A stretch of DNA of 64,000 bases from Agromyces protaetiae (GTDB lineage Bacteria; Actinomycetota; Actinomycetes; Actinomycetales; Microbacteriaceae): contig NZ_CP035491.1 of the NCBI RefSeq assembly GCF_004135405.1, positions 1,364,001-1,428,000 of the forward strand. Direction: 5' to 3'. Under the pieces are notes generated by a model. That model saw nothing but the letters and a program-made list of their open reading frames with translations, had not been told where the DNA came from and did no database searches. Numbering within the stretch: the stretch's first letter is position 1; the number at the start of each line of letters is the position of its first letter. The translations under genes were made by a program, and so were the position numbers. This document shows positions 45,764 through 54,730 of this stretch, in pieces.

Positions 45764-46714
45764 ATGGTGCAGGAGATCGCCATGGCGCTGCTCCCGGTCT
45801 TCTTCGTGATGGCGCTCGGCTACGCGAGCGGACGCACGAAGCTCATCGACAACCGCGACATCGGCGGCCTCAACACGCTCGTCATGCAGATCGCCCTGCC
45901 GATCTCGCTCTTCGCGATCCTCGCCTCGAGCAAGCGCAGCGATGTGCTCTCGCACTGGTCGATGGCGCTGATCGTGCTCGTCGTCATGACGGTCGTCTAC
46001 GCGGGGGTCTACGTGCTGCAGCGGCGGGTGTACCGCATGGGCCGGGGCGACGCCGCAATCCAGGCGATCACGGTCGCGTTCCCGAACACGGCCGCGGTGG
46101 GTCTGCCGCTCGCAGACTCGGTGCTCGGTCAGACGGGCGGGCTCGCCGTCGCCGTCTCGCTCGCGGTCGGCTCGATCGTGCTCTCACCGATCACGATCGT
46201 CCTCCTCGAGCGCGAGAAGGCGAAGGGCGCTTCGGATGCTTCGGGGCCGAACCACGTCCTCCGCCACGCGATCGCCGTGTCGCTCCGGAAGCCCATCGTG
46301 ATCGGCCCGCTCGCGGGCCTCGCGTGGACGCTCGCAGGCCTGCCGTTCCCGGCCCTCGTCGACGCGACGCTCGACGAGATCGGCGCCGTAACGGGCGGGC
46401 TCGCGCTCTTCCTCACGGGGCTCGTGCTGTCTGCACAGCGGATCCGCGTCACCGGTGAGGTGCTCGTCGGAAGCCTGCTCAGCATCGTCGTGCGGCCCGC
46501 GATCGCGATCGGCATCGTGCTCGCGGTCGGCGTGAGCGGCGCGGTCGCGCAAGAGACGGTGCTGCTCCTCGCGGTGCCGTCGGGATTCTTCGGCATCCTG
46601 CTCGGCCTCGGTTACGGCAAGCAGCCGGATGTCGCGGGGTCGACCCTGCTCGTCTCGAGCGTCGGGTCGATCGCGACCCTCGCCGCCGTCATCGTGCTGC
46701 TGCCCAACTTGTGA
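45764..46714 (+). CDS. AEC family transporter
   Basis: About 316 residues with ten predicted helices. Family motifs: MQIALPISLFAIL in helix 2, the VAFPNTAAVGLPLADSVLG crossover, and PSGFFGILLGLGYG near the end. It is distantly related to the AEC protein at 15686-16618. It probably carries a small organic acid. The ATG at 45764 follows GGGG; GTG 45755 is possible. The bicupin gene begins 60 nt downstream with its own AAGGAG, and both may be on one mRNA. Confidence 0.82.
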   Translation: MVQEIAMALLPVFFVMALGYASGRTKLIDNRDIGGLNTLVMQIALPISLFAILASSKRSDVLSHWSMALIVLVVMTVVYAGVYVLQRRVYRMGRGDAAIQAITVAFPNTAAVGLPLADSVLGQTGGLAVAVSLAVGSIVLSPITIVLLEREKAKGASDASGPNHVLRHAIAVSLRKPIVIGPLAGLAWTLAGLPFPALVDATLDEIGAVTGGLALFLTGLVLSAQRIRVTGEVLVGSLLSIVVRPAIAIGIVLAVGVSGAVAQETVLLLAVPSGFFGILLGLGYGKQPDVAGSTLLVSSVGSIATLAAVIVLLPNL

Positions 46715-46774
46715 GGCCCGAGACATCCGCCCGAGACATCCGTCACCCACCCACCGAAACCCAAGGAGACCGAC

Positions 46775-47815
46775 ATGACCGACACCTCCCGCCACGTGGC
46801 GTCCTTCGCGACCGGCGAAACCCTCTTCGAGAGCGACGACGGCAGCGTCGCCGAGCTCACCGCGAACTCGTTCCCGATCTTGTCGGGGCTTTCGCTGAAG
46901 CGCATCCGGCTCGCGCCGGGCGCGATGCGCGAGCCGCAGTGGAACGTCAACGCCAACCAGATCGCGTACGTCGTGTCGGGCACCGTGCTCGTCTCGACGC
47001 TCGGCAACGCCGACTCGTTCTCGACGTTCGTCGTGCAGGCGGGGCAGATGTACCACGTCGAGTCGGGCGCGATCTATCACATCGAGAACGTCGGCGACGG
47101 GCCCGCCGAGATCATCGCGGCACTGCGGAGCGACCGGCCGGCGCACTTCTCGCTGCAGAACAGCTTCAACGCCATGACCGACGCGGTGCTCGGCAACACG
47201 TACGATCTGCCGGCCGATGCGTTCGCGGCGTTCGACCGGCACCACGCGACCGAGATCGTGCGGCGCGACGGGCGTGCGCGCATCCCCGACGGCGCGGGGC
47301 TGCCGAACGCCCGCCTGTTCGATGTCGAGGGGCAGCACGCGCCGCTGTCGTACGCGTACGGGCACGCGAAGCTCGCGCGCAAGCAGTTCTGGGCGGCGCT
47401 CGACGACCTCTCGATGTACTCGCTGCGCATCGAGGGCACGGGCATGCGCGAGCCGCACTGGCACCCCGTGACGGCCGAGCTGGGCTACGTCGCGAGCGGG
47501 CACGCGCGCATGACCGTGCTCGACCCCGACGGGTCGCTCGACACGTACGAGCTCGAGCCGGGCAACGCGTACTTCATCCCGCGCGCGTACCCGCACCACA
47601 TCGAGTCGCTCGGCGACGAGGGGATCAACTTCTTGATCTTCTTCGACCAGCCGACGCCGGGCGACATCGGGTACCGGGCGACGGCGTCGGCGTTCTCGCG
47701 CGAGGTGCTCTCGGCGGCGTTCGGGGTGCCAGAGGCGAAGCTGCCGCAGTTCCCGTTCACGCCCGTCGACCCGCTCATCGTCGCGCGGAAGAACCCGCGC
47801 GACCCGGTCGAGTAG
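46775..47815 (+). CDS. Bicupin (oxalate decarboxylase-like)
   Basis: A 346-residue two-cupin protein similar in layout to oxalate decarboxylases. The second cupin keeps metal ligands in MREPHWHPVTAELGYVASG with a later His in YPHHIESLG. The matching place in the first cupin reads MREPQWNVNANQIAYVVSG, where the two His are replaced by Gln/Asn, so that site probably binds no metal. The gene lies downstream of an AEC carrier, suggesting uptake or export of a carboxylate together with its conversion. AAGGAG precedes the ATG. Confidence 0.8.
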   Translation: MTDTSRHVASFATGETLFESDDGSVAELTANSFPILSGLSLKRIRLAPGAMREPQWNVNANQIAYVVSGTVLVSTLGNADSFSTFVVQAGQMYHVESGAIYHIENVGDGPAEIIAALRSDRPAHFSLQNSFNAMTDAVLGNTYDLPADAFAAFDRHHATEIVRRDGRARIPDGAGLPNARLFDVEGQHAPLSYAYGHAKLARKQFWAALDDLSMYSLRIEGTGMREPHWHPVTAELGYVASGHARMTVLDPDGSLDTYELEPGNAYFIPRAYPHHIESLGDEGINFLIFFDQPTPGDIGYRATASAFSREVLSAAFGVPEAKLPQFPFTPVDPLIVARKNPRDPVE

Positions 47816-47824
47816 GGGCTGCGG

Positions 47825-48535
47825 ATGTCTGCCGCCACCGCTTCACCGGGTTACGCGATCCCCGTCGGCGTCGAGCATCGGTTCAGCGCGGTCGCCGTCG
47901 TGCTGTCGTTCGCCGCGGGGGCGACCGACGCCTTCGCGTTCCTCTTGCTCGGCGGCATCTTCACGGCCAACATGACGGGCAACCTCGTGCTCGCAGGGCT
48001 CGTCGAACGCGCCGGATACCCGATGGTCGTCGTCGGGGCATCCGTCGCCATCGTCGCGTTCGCCGTCGGGGTCTACGGGGCGATCCGCATCGCGAAGCCG
48101 TCGGCCGTGCCGTCGTCGCGGCTCGTGGTCGTGCTCGCGATCACGTCCGCGCTGCAGGCGGCCGTGCTCGTGGGCTGGCTGGTCTCGCCGCACCCGCTGC
48201 CGGTGATGATGCAAGTCGCCATGATCGCGCTCTCGGCGCTCGCGATGGCCGGCCAGACGGGCGTCGCGCGCCGCATCGAGCCGCGCTCCGGGGTCACGAC
48301 GACGTTCGTCACGGGCACCCTCACGAACCTCATGGCCGACTTCGCCGACCGCAAGCCCCAGGCCGCGGGCGTGCGCGTCTCGGTCATCCTCGCGCTCGTC
48401 GCAGGTGCCCTGTGCGGTGCGCTCCTGGTCGGCGTGCACCCGGCCCTCGGCGCGGCGCTGCCGCTCGTTCCGTCGCTCGCGGGGCTCGCGATCCTCGCGA
48501 TGGCGGTCGCGAGCGCGCACAGGAAGGGCGGGTGA
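47825..48535 (+). CDS. DUF1275 (YoaK) family membrane protein
   Basis: A 236-residue protein with six predicted helices. The family signature is clear: SFAAGATDAFAFLLLGGIFTANMTGNLVL near the start and RSGVTTTFVTGTLTNLMADFAD in the second half. Function is unknown; the family is proposed to be a transporter. It starts 9 nt after the bicupin stop and is probably part of the AEC-bicupin transcript, so it may act on the same metabolite. Confidence 0.83.
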   Translation: MSAATASPGYAIPVGVEHRFSAVAVVLSFAAGATDAFAFLLLGGIFTANMTGNLVLAGLVERAGYPMVVVGASVAIVAFAVGVYGAIRIAKPSAVPSSRLVVVLAITSALQAAVLVGWLVSPHPLPVMMQVAMIALSALAMAGQTGVARRIEPRSGVTTTFVTGTLTNLMADFADRKPQAAGVRVSVILALVAGALCGALLVGVHPALGAALPLVPSLAGLAILAMAVASAHRKGG

Positions 48536-48576
48536 CCGGATGTCTCGGGCCGGGCGAAACCCACCCGAGGACGCCG

Positions 48577-49248
48577 CTACTGCCCGAGCGCCGTCCGCGC
48601 CGTGCGGCGCGCGTGCGCCGACAGGTCGTCGCCGCGCCGGGCGAGGAACTCCTCGAGCCGCGCCCGATCGACGCGCCCGATCTCGCGGAGCGCGACGCCG
48701 ACATTGGTCTGCACGAGATGCTCGGGGGCGGCCGCGAGCAGGTCGCACATGGCGAGCGGGTCGTCGAGGTCGCGGGCCCGGATGATCCAGAACGCAGCCG
48801 TGATCGCCGTGCGCCGCTTCCACCACTCGGGCTCCTTCGCGAGGGCGAAGAGGATGTCTCGCGGGTCGTCGAGCAGGTACCAGCCGATCACGCGGGGTGC
48901 GGCCCGGTCGATGAAGTCCCACGTGTCGAACCGGTCGATGCGTCGCATCCAGAGCTCGAACATCGCCCTGCGGTCATCCTTCGCAACCCCGCGCGCCCGC
49001 GCCGTGAAGTCGAGCACGCTCGCCGCGACCATGCGCGCCTCGTAGGCGTCGTCGTCGAGCAGACGTTCGACCTCGGCGAGAGACATCCGGCTGTGCTGCT
49101 TCGCGATCTCGAACACCGTGCCCATGCGTACGCCGATGACCGCCATGGCCGGGTCGGTCATGCGCTTGCGGATCTTCGCGCGTTCGGCAGGGTCGGCGGA
49201 TGCCTCGAGCGCGGCGCGTGCCGACGCGGCGGTCTGCTCGGGGCTCAT
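48577..49248 (-). CDS. DNA alkylation repair protein (AlkD-like HEAT repeats)
   Basis: A 223-residue all-helical protein. The sequence AKIRKRMTDPAMAVIGVRMGTVFEIAK followed by DDAYEARMVAASVLDFTAR and DTWDFIDRAAPRVIGWYLLDD fits AlkC/AlkD-type DNA glycosylases, which remove bulky alkylated purines through HEAT-like repeats. Asp in WDFIDRA and Trp residues at the DNA face are in place. The start overlaps the stop of the MFS gene (ATGA), so hydrolase, MFS pump and repair protein form one operon, perhaps against one toxic compound (inference). Confidence 0.83.
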   Translation of the reverse strand: MSPEQTAASARAALEASADPAERAKIRKRMTDPAMAVIGVRMGTVFEIAKQHSRMSLAEVERLLDDDAYEARMVAASVLDFTARARGVAKDDRRAMFELWMRRIDRFDTWDFIDRAAPRVIGWYLLDDPRDILFALAKEPEWWKRRTAITAAFWIIRARDLDDPLAMCDLLAAAPEHLVQTNVGVALREIGRVDRARLEEFLARRGDDLSAHARRTARTALGQ

Positions 49249-50705
49249 GCCGCCATTCTGGCGCGGACGGGCTGCCCCGCGGGCTTCGCCCAGATCGCCG
49301 CGAGCGCGGTGATGCCGAGGCCGCAACCGGCGACGACCGTCCACGCGATCCAGCTGCGCATGTCGAATGCCTGGGCGAGCGTGCCGCCCATCGTGACGGC
49401 GATGAGCGAGCCGACGACGGCGACGCCGAGGGCCGACCCGACTTGCTTGGCCGTCGAGATGAGGCTCGCGGCGACGCCCGCCCGGTCGTCGGGGAGGTCG
49501 GAGACGGCGGTGTCGTTCACGGGAGCGTTGAGCATCCCGAAGCCGGCGCCGAAGAGGGCGAAGGGCAGTGCGAGCCATCCGACCGGCATGCCGGCCATGT
49601 CGAAGAAGGGGAGGAACCCGGCGCCGACCGCCATCGCCGAGCCGGCGATGAGGAGCGGGCGACGCGGTCCGACCTTCGCGAGGATCGCGCCCGACGCGGG
49701 CGCTGCGACGATCGTGCCGAGCGCGAGCGGAACGGTCAGGAGCCCGGCGAGCGAGGCCGGAAGGCCGCGCACCTCCTGCAGGTAGAGGGTGTTCGCGAAC
49801 AGCAGCCCCGAGAACGCGAAGAAGCCGAGCACCGCGATCGCGAACGACGTCGCGAACGACGGGAGCCGGAACATCGCGACCGGTACGAGGGCCGCCGGGC
49901 GGCGCGACTCGTACAGGACGAGCTTCGCCCCTGCGAGCAGTGCGGCGGCCGCGCCCGCGATGATCCACGGCGAGGTCCACCCCAGGTTCGGGGCCTCGAT
50001 GATCGTGAAGATGAGGGTGCCGAGGAACACGATCACGACGACCTGGCCGACGGGGTCGAACCGGCGCGGCTCCGCCGCCTTCGACTCGGGCACGAAGATC
50101 AGCGCGAGCACGAGCGCTGCGATGCCCGTGGGCACGTTGATCCAGAAGATCGAACGCCACCCGATGGTGTCGATGAGCAGTCCGCCGAGGAGGGGGCCTG
50201 CGGCGATGCCAATGCCGCTCACCGCCGCCCACCAGCCGATCGCGCGGGCTCGCGCGGCGGGCGCGGTGAACACGTTCGTCACGATCGCGAGCGCGACGGG
50301 CGTCATCGCCGAGCCGCCCACCGCCTGCAGCATGCGGAACAGGATGAGTTCGACGTCGGAGCTCGCCGTGCTGCAGAGGAGCGACCCCGTCGTGAAGATC
50401 GCGAGCCCCGCGGCGAAGACGCGGCGGCGCCCGAACCGGTCGGCGAGCGAGCCCGACAGGAGGAGAAGCGACGCGAGCACGAGCACGTACGCGTCGACCG
50501 TCCACTGCAACGCCGACACCGACGAATGCAGCTCGCGCGCGATCGACGGCAGCGCGACGTTGACGATCGTTGCGTCGAGCGAGACGAGGAACAGGCTGCT
50601 GCAGCAGATCGCCAAGACGAGCGCGGAGCGCCCAGGCGAGAGCGCGGCGGTCGAGCCCGTGGGCTCGACCGGCACGTGCGACCCCGTGGCATCCGTCTCG
50701 CTCAT
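49245..50705 (-). CDS. MFS drug efflux transporter (EmrB/QacA type)
   Basis: A 486-residue transporter with 14 predicted helices. SLDATIVNVALPSIARELHSS (the D1 motif of DHA2 pumps) opens the first helix region, followed by SGSLADRFGRRRVFAAG (loop 2-3 motif) and GIGIAAGPLLGGLLIDTIGWR (motif C). It probably exports drugs. It is preceded by an alpha/beta hydrolase 9 nt upstream and followed by the AlkD-like gene with an ATGA overlap, so all three are co-transcribed. Confidence 0.88.
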   Translation of the reverse strand: MSETDATGSHVPVEPTGSTAALSPGRSALVLAICCSSLFLVSLDATIVNVALPSIARELHSSVSALQWTVDAYVLVLASLLLLSGSLADRFGRRRVFAAGLAIFTTGSLLCSTASSDVELILFRMLQAVGGSAMTPVALAIVTNVFTAPAARARAIGWWAAVSGIGIAAGPLLGGLLIDTIGWRSIFWINVPTGIAALVLALIFVPESKAAEPRRFDPVGQVVVIVFLGTLIFTIIEAPNLGWTSPWIIAGAAAALLAGAKLVLYESRRPAALVPVAMFRLPSFATSFAIAVLGFFAFSGLLFANTLYLQEVRGLPASLAGLLTVPLALGTIVAAPASGAILAKVGPRRPLLIAGSAMAVGAGFLPFFDMAGMPVGWLALPFALFGAGFGMLNAPVNDTAVSDLPDDRAGVAASLISTAKQVGSALGVAVVGSLIAVTMGGTLAQAFDMRSWIAWTVVAGCGLGITALAAIWAKPAGQPVRARMAA

Positions 50706-50714
50706 CGTGCTCCG

Positions 50715-51425
50715 CTACCCCGCCCGCAGCGCCTCCAGGACGATCGCGATCGCCTTGTCGGGGTGCGAGACGCCGACGACGTGCGACGCGCCCGGCACCT
50801 CCTCGGTGCGAACCGCGCCCGCGCGAGCGGCCATCGAGCGGTGCGACGAGACGGGGATGTTGAGGTCCTGATCGCCGAAGAGGAACCACGACGGCAGGTG
50901 CTTCCACGCGGGCTCGTCCTGCGAGGCGGGCTCGCCGAGCCCGGCGTCGCGGATCGGGCGCTGCGTCGCCGCGAGGATCGCCGCCTGCGCATCGGGAACG
51001 TCGGCGCAGAACTGGTGGTGGTACTTCGCGGGGTCGACGTAGACGTCGTTCGAGCCGTCTTCGAGCGCGATCGCCGTGAGCGTCGGGCCGAGCGACCCGC
51101 CCTCCGACAGGTCGGCGGCGCTCTCGCCCGCCTCGGGCGCGAACGCCGCGACGTAGACGAGCCCCGTCACGTTCGGGCTGCCGACAGCGGCCTGCGAGAT
51201 GAGCATGCCGCCCCACGAATGGCCGACGAGGACCACGGGGCCGGGAATGCTGTCGACGACACGCTTCAAGTAGGCGGAGTCGGATGCCACGCTCCGCAGC
51301 GGATTCGCGACGGCGATCACCCGGTAGCCCTCGGCCTGCAGGCCGACGATGACGTCGTCCCAACTGGATGACTCGGCGAACGCGCCGTGCACGAGGACGG
51401 CGGTCGGCTTCTGGGGGTCGGTCAT
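50715..51425 (-). CDS. Alpha/beta hydrolase, first gene of a three-gene operon
   Basis: A 236-residue hydrolase: AVLVHGAFAESSSWDDVI (oxyanion loop), nucleophile in VGHSWGGMLISQA, acid in LFGDQDLNIPV and His in VPGASHVVGVSHPDKA. It is paralogous to the hydrolase at 44892-45617. AAGGAG precedes the ATG. Its position at the head of an efflux pump-DNA repair operon suggests it could hydrolyse a toxic ester or lactone, which is inference only. Confidence 0.82.
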   Translation of the reverse strand: MTDPQKPTAVLVHGAFAESSSWDDVIVGLQAEGYRVIAVANPLRSVASDSAYLKRVVDSIPGPVVLVGHSWGGMLISQAAVGSPNVTGLVYVAAFAPEAGESAADLSEGGSLGPTLTAIALEDGSNDVYVDPAKYHHQFCADVPDAQAAILAATQRPIRDAGLGEPASQDEPAWKHLPSWFLFGDQDLNIPVSSHRSMAARAGAVRTEEVPGASHVVGVSHPDKAIAIVLEALRAG

Positions 51426-51648
51426 GGCGGGCTCCTTCTGTCAAGGTCGGATGCGTCGTGGCCAGCCTTGCGGGCGGGGTGGGTGCGAGGCATCCGTATG
51501 CCTACCGGTGGGGTCACTAGGTGAGTGCGCCGCTGTGGTGGTGTCGTTGACGCCCCTGCGGCCGTCGGCTCACTAGAGTGGCTCGCGATCGCGGCACCCC
51601 GTTGCGATCGCACGAGGTTTCACCGACGATGACCGAGGAAGCCGGCCG

Positions 51649-52398
51649 ATGACCGAAACCCCCACGCAGCCACCCGCCGGCTGGTACCCCGCTCCGCACG
51701 GATCGCAGGAATCGTGGTGGTGGGACGGTGCGAAATGGGTTCCGCCCCACGCCCTGCTTCCCGGGGCATCGGCCACGAAAGCCGGCGCCATCGCCAAGCT
51801 CGCCGTCGCGACGCAAGTACTGCTCATCGTGTGCGGTGTCGTCGCCGTCGCCAACCTCGCCACCGAGGCCTTCGGCATCGCCGCCGTCACGAGCTTCCTC
51901 GAGGGGAAGAGCGCCGCCCTCGACCTGATCGGCGTCTACGACCAGGCCTCGTTGATCGTGTTGATCGTGTCGGCCGTCTCCGTGATCGCCGCGGGCATCG
52001 TGTGGGCGATCTGGCAGTACCAGGTCGCCAAACAGGTCGTCGGACGCACACGACGCTCACCCGGCTGGCACGCCGGAGCCTGGTTCGTGCCGGTGGTCAA
52101 CCTCTGGTTCCCGTACCAGAACATCTCCGACCTCTGGAAGGCGCTCGGACGCGTTCAGCCGCCCTCGCTCGTCGCCTGGTGGCTGCTCTGGCTCGTCTCC
52201 AACTTCGTCATGCAGATCTCGAACAGGATCGCCCTGAACGCCGTCGACCTCGAGCAGCTCCGCGCCGCGATGATCGTCACCATCGTGGGCGAGGCGCTGG
52301 TTGCGGGGGCTGCGGCGTTGGCCTGCATGGTCGTGCGGGGGATCACGCAGGGGGTGCGGGAGCAGGCGTCTGCTCCGAGATTCCCGCGGGTGGCCTGA
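51649..52398 (+). CDS. DUF2510-DUF4328 membrane protein
   Basis: A 249-residue protein. The N-terminal PPAGWYPAPHGSQESWWWDGAKWV is the DUF2510 motif (a short Trp-rich actinobacterial segment). The remainder has four predicted helices with the DUF4328 features WAIWQYQVAKQV and WFVPVVNLWFPYQNISDLWKAL. Function unknown; typically an envelope protein. GAGGAAG precedes the ATG. It is the last gene on this side with native codon use before the accessory region. Confidence 0.8.
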   Translation: MTETPTQPPAGWYPAPHGSQESWWWDGAKWVPPHALLPGASATKAGAIAKLAVATQVLLIVCGVVAVANLATEAFGIAAVTSFLEGKSAALDLIGVYDQASLIVLIVSAVSVIAAGIVWAIWQYQVAKQVVGRTRRSPGWHAGAWFVPVVNLWFPYQNISDLWKALGRVQPPSLVAWWLLWLVSNFVMQISNRIALNAVDLEQLRAAMIVTIVGEALVAGAAALACMVVRGITQGVREQASAPRFPRVA

Positions 52399-52733
52399 CC
52401 GGTTCGCGCTCGTGGGTCGGGGAGTCGAGATCACTGAATCCAAGAGCGTTCGGATGAGCGGGGCTTGTCTGCGGCTTGCGTTTGCTTCCGAGAGGGGCTC
52501 GCTATCGGTCGCGCCGCTCTCCCCACGATGTCAACGAGCGGTTCGCGATCCGGTTGTGTGGCGTGGGTAGAAATCCATCAGCGGACTCAGGGGCCCGCTC
52601 GACGCGCGCATGGGCGAGGGGTTGGTACTCCAGCGGGCAATCGAATTCTGAGAGTCTCGGAACACCTCCGAGGTCGAGAACATGGTGCGTGAAATGCCGT
52701 GCAGCATGGCTGCTCGTCACTAGGCTCCGAACC
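52399..52733. other. Intergenic stretch, left edge of the accessory region
   Basis: These 335 nt have lower G+C than the DNA to the left, and no frame here has convincing coding features. TAGGCT at 52721-52726 belongs to the next gene. No inverted or direct repeat that could be an attachment site was found. Composition changes from native to foreign-looking within this stretch. Confidence 0.4.
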
Positions 52734-53909
52734 ATGATTCCGTCCGACGAGCCGAGCCGGGTCAAAATGGCGGGGCGTTGGCGACGCTCTTCCGTGGTAG
52801 TTGTTGCGTCCGCGTCTTGCTTCATCGTTGTGGGTGGCATCCTTCTCCTGTTTGCGCCTTCGCTGCTCCTGCAGAATTGGCTGCCGAGTAGCAGTACGGA
52901 GGAGCGAAACGCTGCGCTCGGGGGAGCCGCCCAAGTGGTCCTTCTTGGCTTGGGCGGAATCATCGCCTCTGTCGGGGTGACCTTGAGCATCCTGCGTCAT
53001 CGTGAAGAGCTGGAGGGAGCTGAGCGCGACCGTGCTCGGCTTGACCACGAGAAGGAGAAGGAACGCGCAAGACGCGACGAAGCAGAACTACAACGAATTC
53101 TCGATACTGATCGAGAGTTGCGGTCGCGGTTTGTGACCGCCGTTGACCTTCTAAGCGCGACCGAACCTATCAAGCGTTCCGCTGCTCTCTATAGCTTGGG
53201 AGCGCTAGCCGATGATTGGGCAGGTCGTCGTCGTCGAGACGAGGTGCAAGTCTGCATTAACGTCATCTGCAGTTACCTCCGCGCTCCTCTTTCTGACGGT
53301 GCGGAGCGAACCCCGCCAAACGAGATCGAAGTACGTAAGGTCGGCTATAGCGTAATCGCGCGGCATCTGAAGGCCTCCGGCGACGGCTACGCCAGCCCAT
53401 GGGGCAACTTCCTGATCGACCTTGAGAGCGCGTACATCGACTTCTGGGTGGACATTCCGAATGCAGTCCTCCACGGCGGCGGAATGCTCAACCTCGTGAC
53501 AGCCACGATCGCCGCCGGCGGAAGACTTGACCTCAGCGCGACATTGGACAACGAGTCACTACTGTTCCTGGGCGGAGTGAGCGTCCGTAGTGGCGGCTCG
53601 ATGGTCCTCAACACAAGACTGAACGACAGTGCCAGGTTGGATGCATTCGGGGTCAGCATCGAGGGGTTCGTCGGTCTGATGGCTTTCGTCGGGCCATCCA
53701 CCGAAGCGAACTGCGAAGGAATGTCGGTCGTGGGGAACGGAAAGGCCTACATCCTTGCCAGCACGTGGGCCGATGCCTACCACCGCGACGCGATCACTCT
53801 TCAAGCGAGAATTGAGGAAGGAACCATCGATCTGAAAGGGGCTGTAGTCGACGACGATGGTCCTGTGCGACTACCCGACGGAATTCGATACGCCATTTCT
53901 CCTGCCTGA
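52734..53909 (+). CDS. Membrane protein of the accessory region, two N-terminal helices
   Basis: A 391-residue protein with codon use unlike the core (AGA, CTA, TTG and GTA codons appear). Two helices (VVVVASASCFIVVGGILLLF and VVLLGLGGIIASVGVTLSIL) are followed by a charged coiled coil (about 95-125, AERDRARLDHEKEKERARRD). Next comes a helical segment RFVTAVDLLSATEPIKRSAALYSLGALADDW..VQVCINVICSYLR, a pattern I know from N-termini of pentapeptide-repeat membrane proteins. The C-terminal 150 residues look like a beta-solenoid. TAGGCT 7 nt before the ATG gives a leaderless start. Function unknown; possibly defence or envelope-linked cargo. Confidence 0.6.
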   Translation: MIPSDEPSRVKMAGRWRRSSVVVVASASCFIVVGGILLLFAPSLLLQNWLPSSSTEERNAALGGAAQVVLLGLGGIIASVGVTLSILRHREELEGAERDRARLDHEKEKERARRDEAELQRILDTDRELRSRFVTAVDLLSATEPIKRSAALYSLGALADDWAGRRRRDEVQVCINVICSYLRAPLSDGAERTPPNEIEVRKVGYSVIARHLKASGDGYASPWGNFLIDLESAYIDFWVDIPNAVLHGGGMLNLVTATIAAGGRLDLSATLDNESLLFLGGVSVRSGGSMVLNTRLNDSARLDAFGVSIEGFVGLMAFVGPSTEANCEGMSVVGNGKAYILASTWADAYHRDAITLQARIEEGTIDLKGAVVDDDGPVRLPDGIRYAISPA

Positions 53910-53981
53910 TCGCTTGCCGATTCGACGCACCGAACCGAGTGCTGGCTGTGCCGGACGCGGGCCTCCGCGACCGTATCGCAT

Positions 53982-54230
53982 TCACCTCGCGGAGTGTGAT
54001 CCTGCCCCGTTCGGAGTCCATCGATTGCTCTTGCTGGGCTTCCTCGATGTGAGATGGAACGACCCACACTCCGCGCACGGGTAGACGGCTCGCTCGTGCT
54101 TTGCTCCGTCACGTCGGTTCCTTTGAATACGGCACATCGCCGCGTACGCCGCAGAGGGGGAGGGATAGCGGATCTTCGTGCAGGCCACAGGGTCCCAATC
54201 GCAGGCATGGATACAAGAGACCTCATGCAC
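53982..54230 (-). CDS. Small zinc-ribbon-like protein
   Basis: An 82-residue protein whose KIRYPSPSAAYAAMCRIQRNR and then YPCAECGSFHLTSR match a family of tiny phage- and plasmid-associated actinobacterial proteins (basic helix, then C-x2-C-x3-HLTS). The GTG at 54230 is used; there is no better ATG. The metal site would be formed by Cys-x2-Cys and the following His plus upstream Cys. Presence beside integrase remnants supports a mobile origin. Function unknown, possibly nucleic-acid binding. Confidence 0.5.
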   Translation of the reverse strand: MHEVSCIHACDWDPVACTKIRYPSPSAAYAAMCRIQRNRRDGAKHERAVYPCAECGSFHLTSRKPSKSNRWTPNGAGSHSAR

Positions 54231-54327
54231 AGCGATTGGATCGCGGGAGCGGTGATGCCGTAACTCCCGAATCTGGTCTTGGATCGGAGGCTACCACCTG
54301 GGGCGGTGACGGTACTCGGTCAAAGGT

Positions 54328-54660
54328 TGTAGTCGCAAAGTGTCGGACTAGCGGACGGTGTCGTTGTGGCGGGCTTTCGTGGGGAGCGCATGCCGTCGCC
54401 TGAGGGCGAATGGCGTGCGAAGAGTGCGCTTGAGGCGGCTTGGACTACCTACTTCAAGGCGAACAAGGCTATCAACAAGCGCATCTTTCGGGGCATTTCC
54501 TGAACTGCGCGGGCAAACGAGCGCGCGCGTGCTCGACCTCATGGGCTTCTGGTTCATGTGGCAGGCCTGCGGAGGCTTTGATGGCACTCAGCAGGCGCTC
54601 TGCATCAGCAGCGCACAGATGTACAAGCGAATCGTGCTCTTCCGCCAGGCGTTCGGTGAG
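54328..54660 (+). repeat. Left copy of a 0.34-kb duplication (decayed)
   Basis: This segment is nearly identical to 58315-58658, starting with TGTAGTCGCAAAGTGTCGG in both. The left copy has one inserted T, a 12-nt deletion and scattered substitutions, then similarity stops abruptly. It marks a related, older element next to the intact one. Confidence 0.8.
54366..54660 (+). pseudogene. Decayed copy of the helix-turn-helix gene
   Basis: The frame opens like the intact gene at 58353 (FRGERMPSPEGE, then YFKANKAINKRIF) but an extra T in TCTTTCGG shifts it, a 12-nt deletion follows, and the frame ends early. Recognisable remains of LDLMGFWFMWQACGG and the recognition region occur in the shifted frame. 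Similarity ends after the codons for FRQAFGE. The gene is therefore dead. Confidence 0.8.
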
Positions 54661-54730
54661 CAAACGACGCGCTCGCGGTGCTCTCGCGGCCGCTCGACGG
54701 CGCCCGGCATTCGCGGTTCATCGACTTGAG

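Noticed and set aside
52600-52700. A possible degenerate tRNA in the intergenic stretch (GGTTGGTACTCC, TCGAATTC)
   Set aside because: Arms do not pair into a cloverleaf and no acceptor stem can be drawn.
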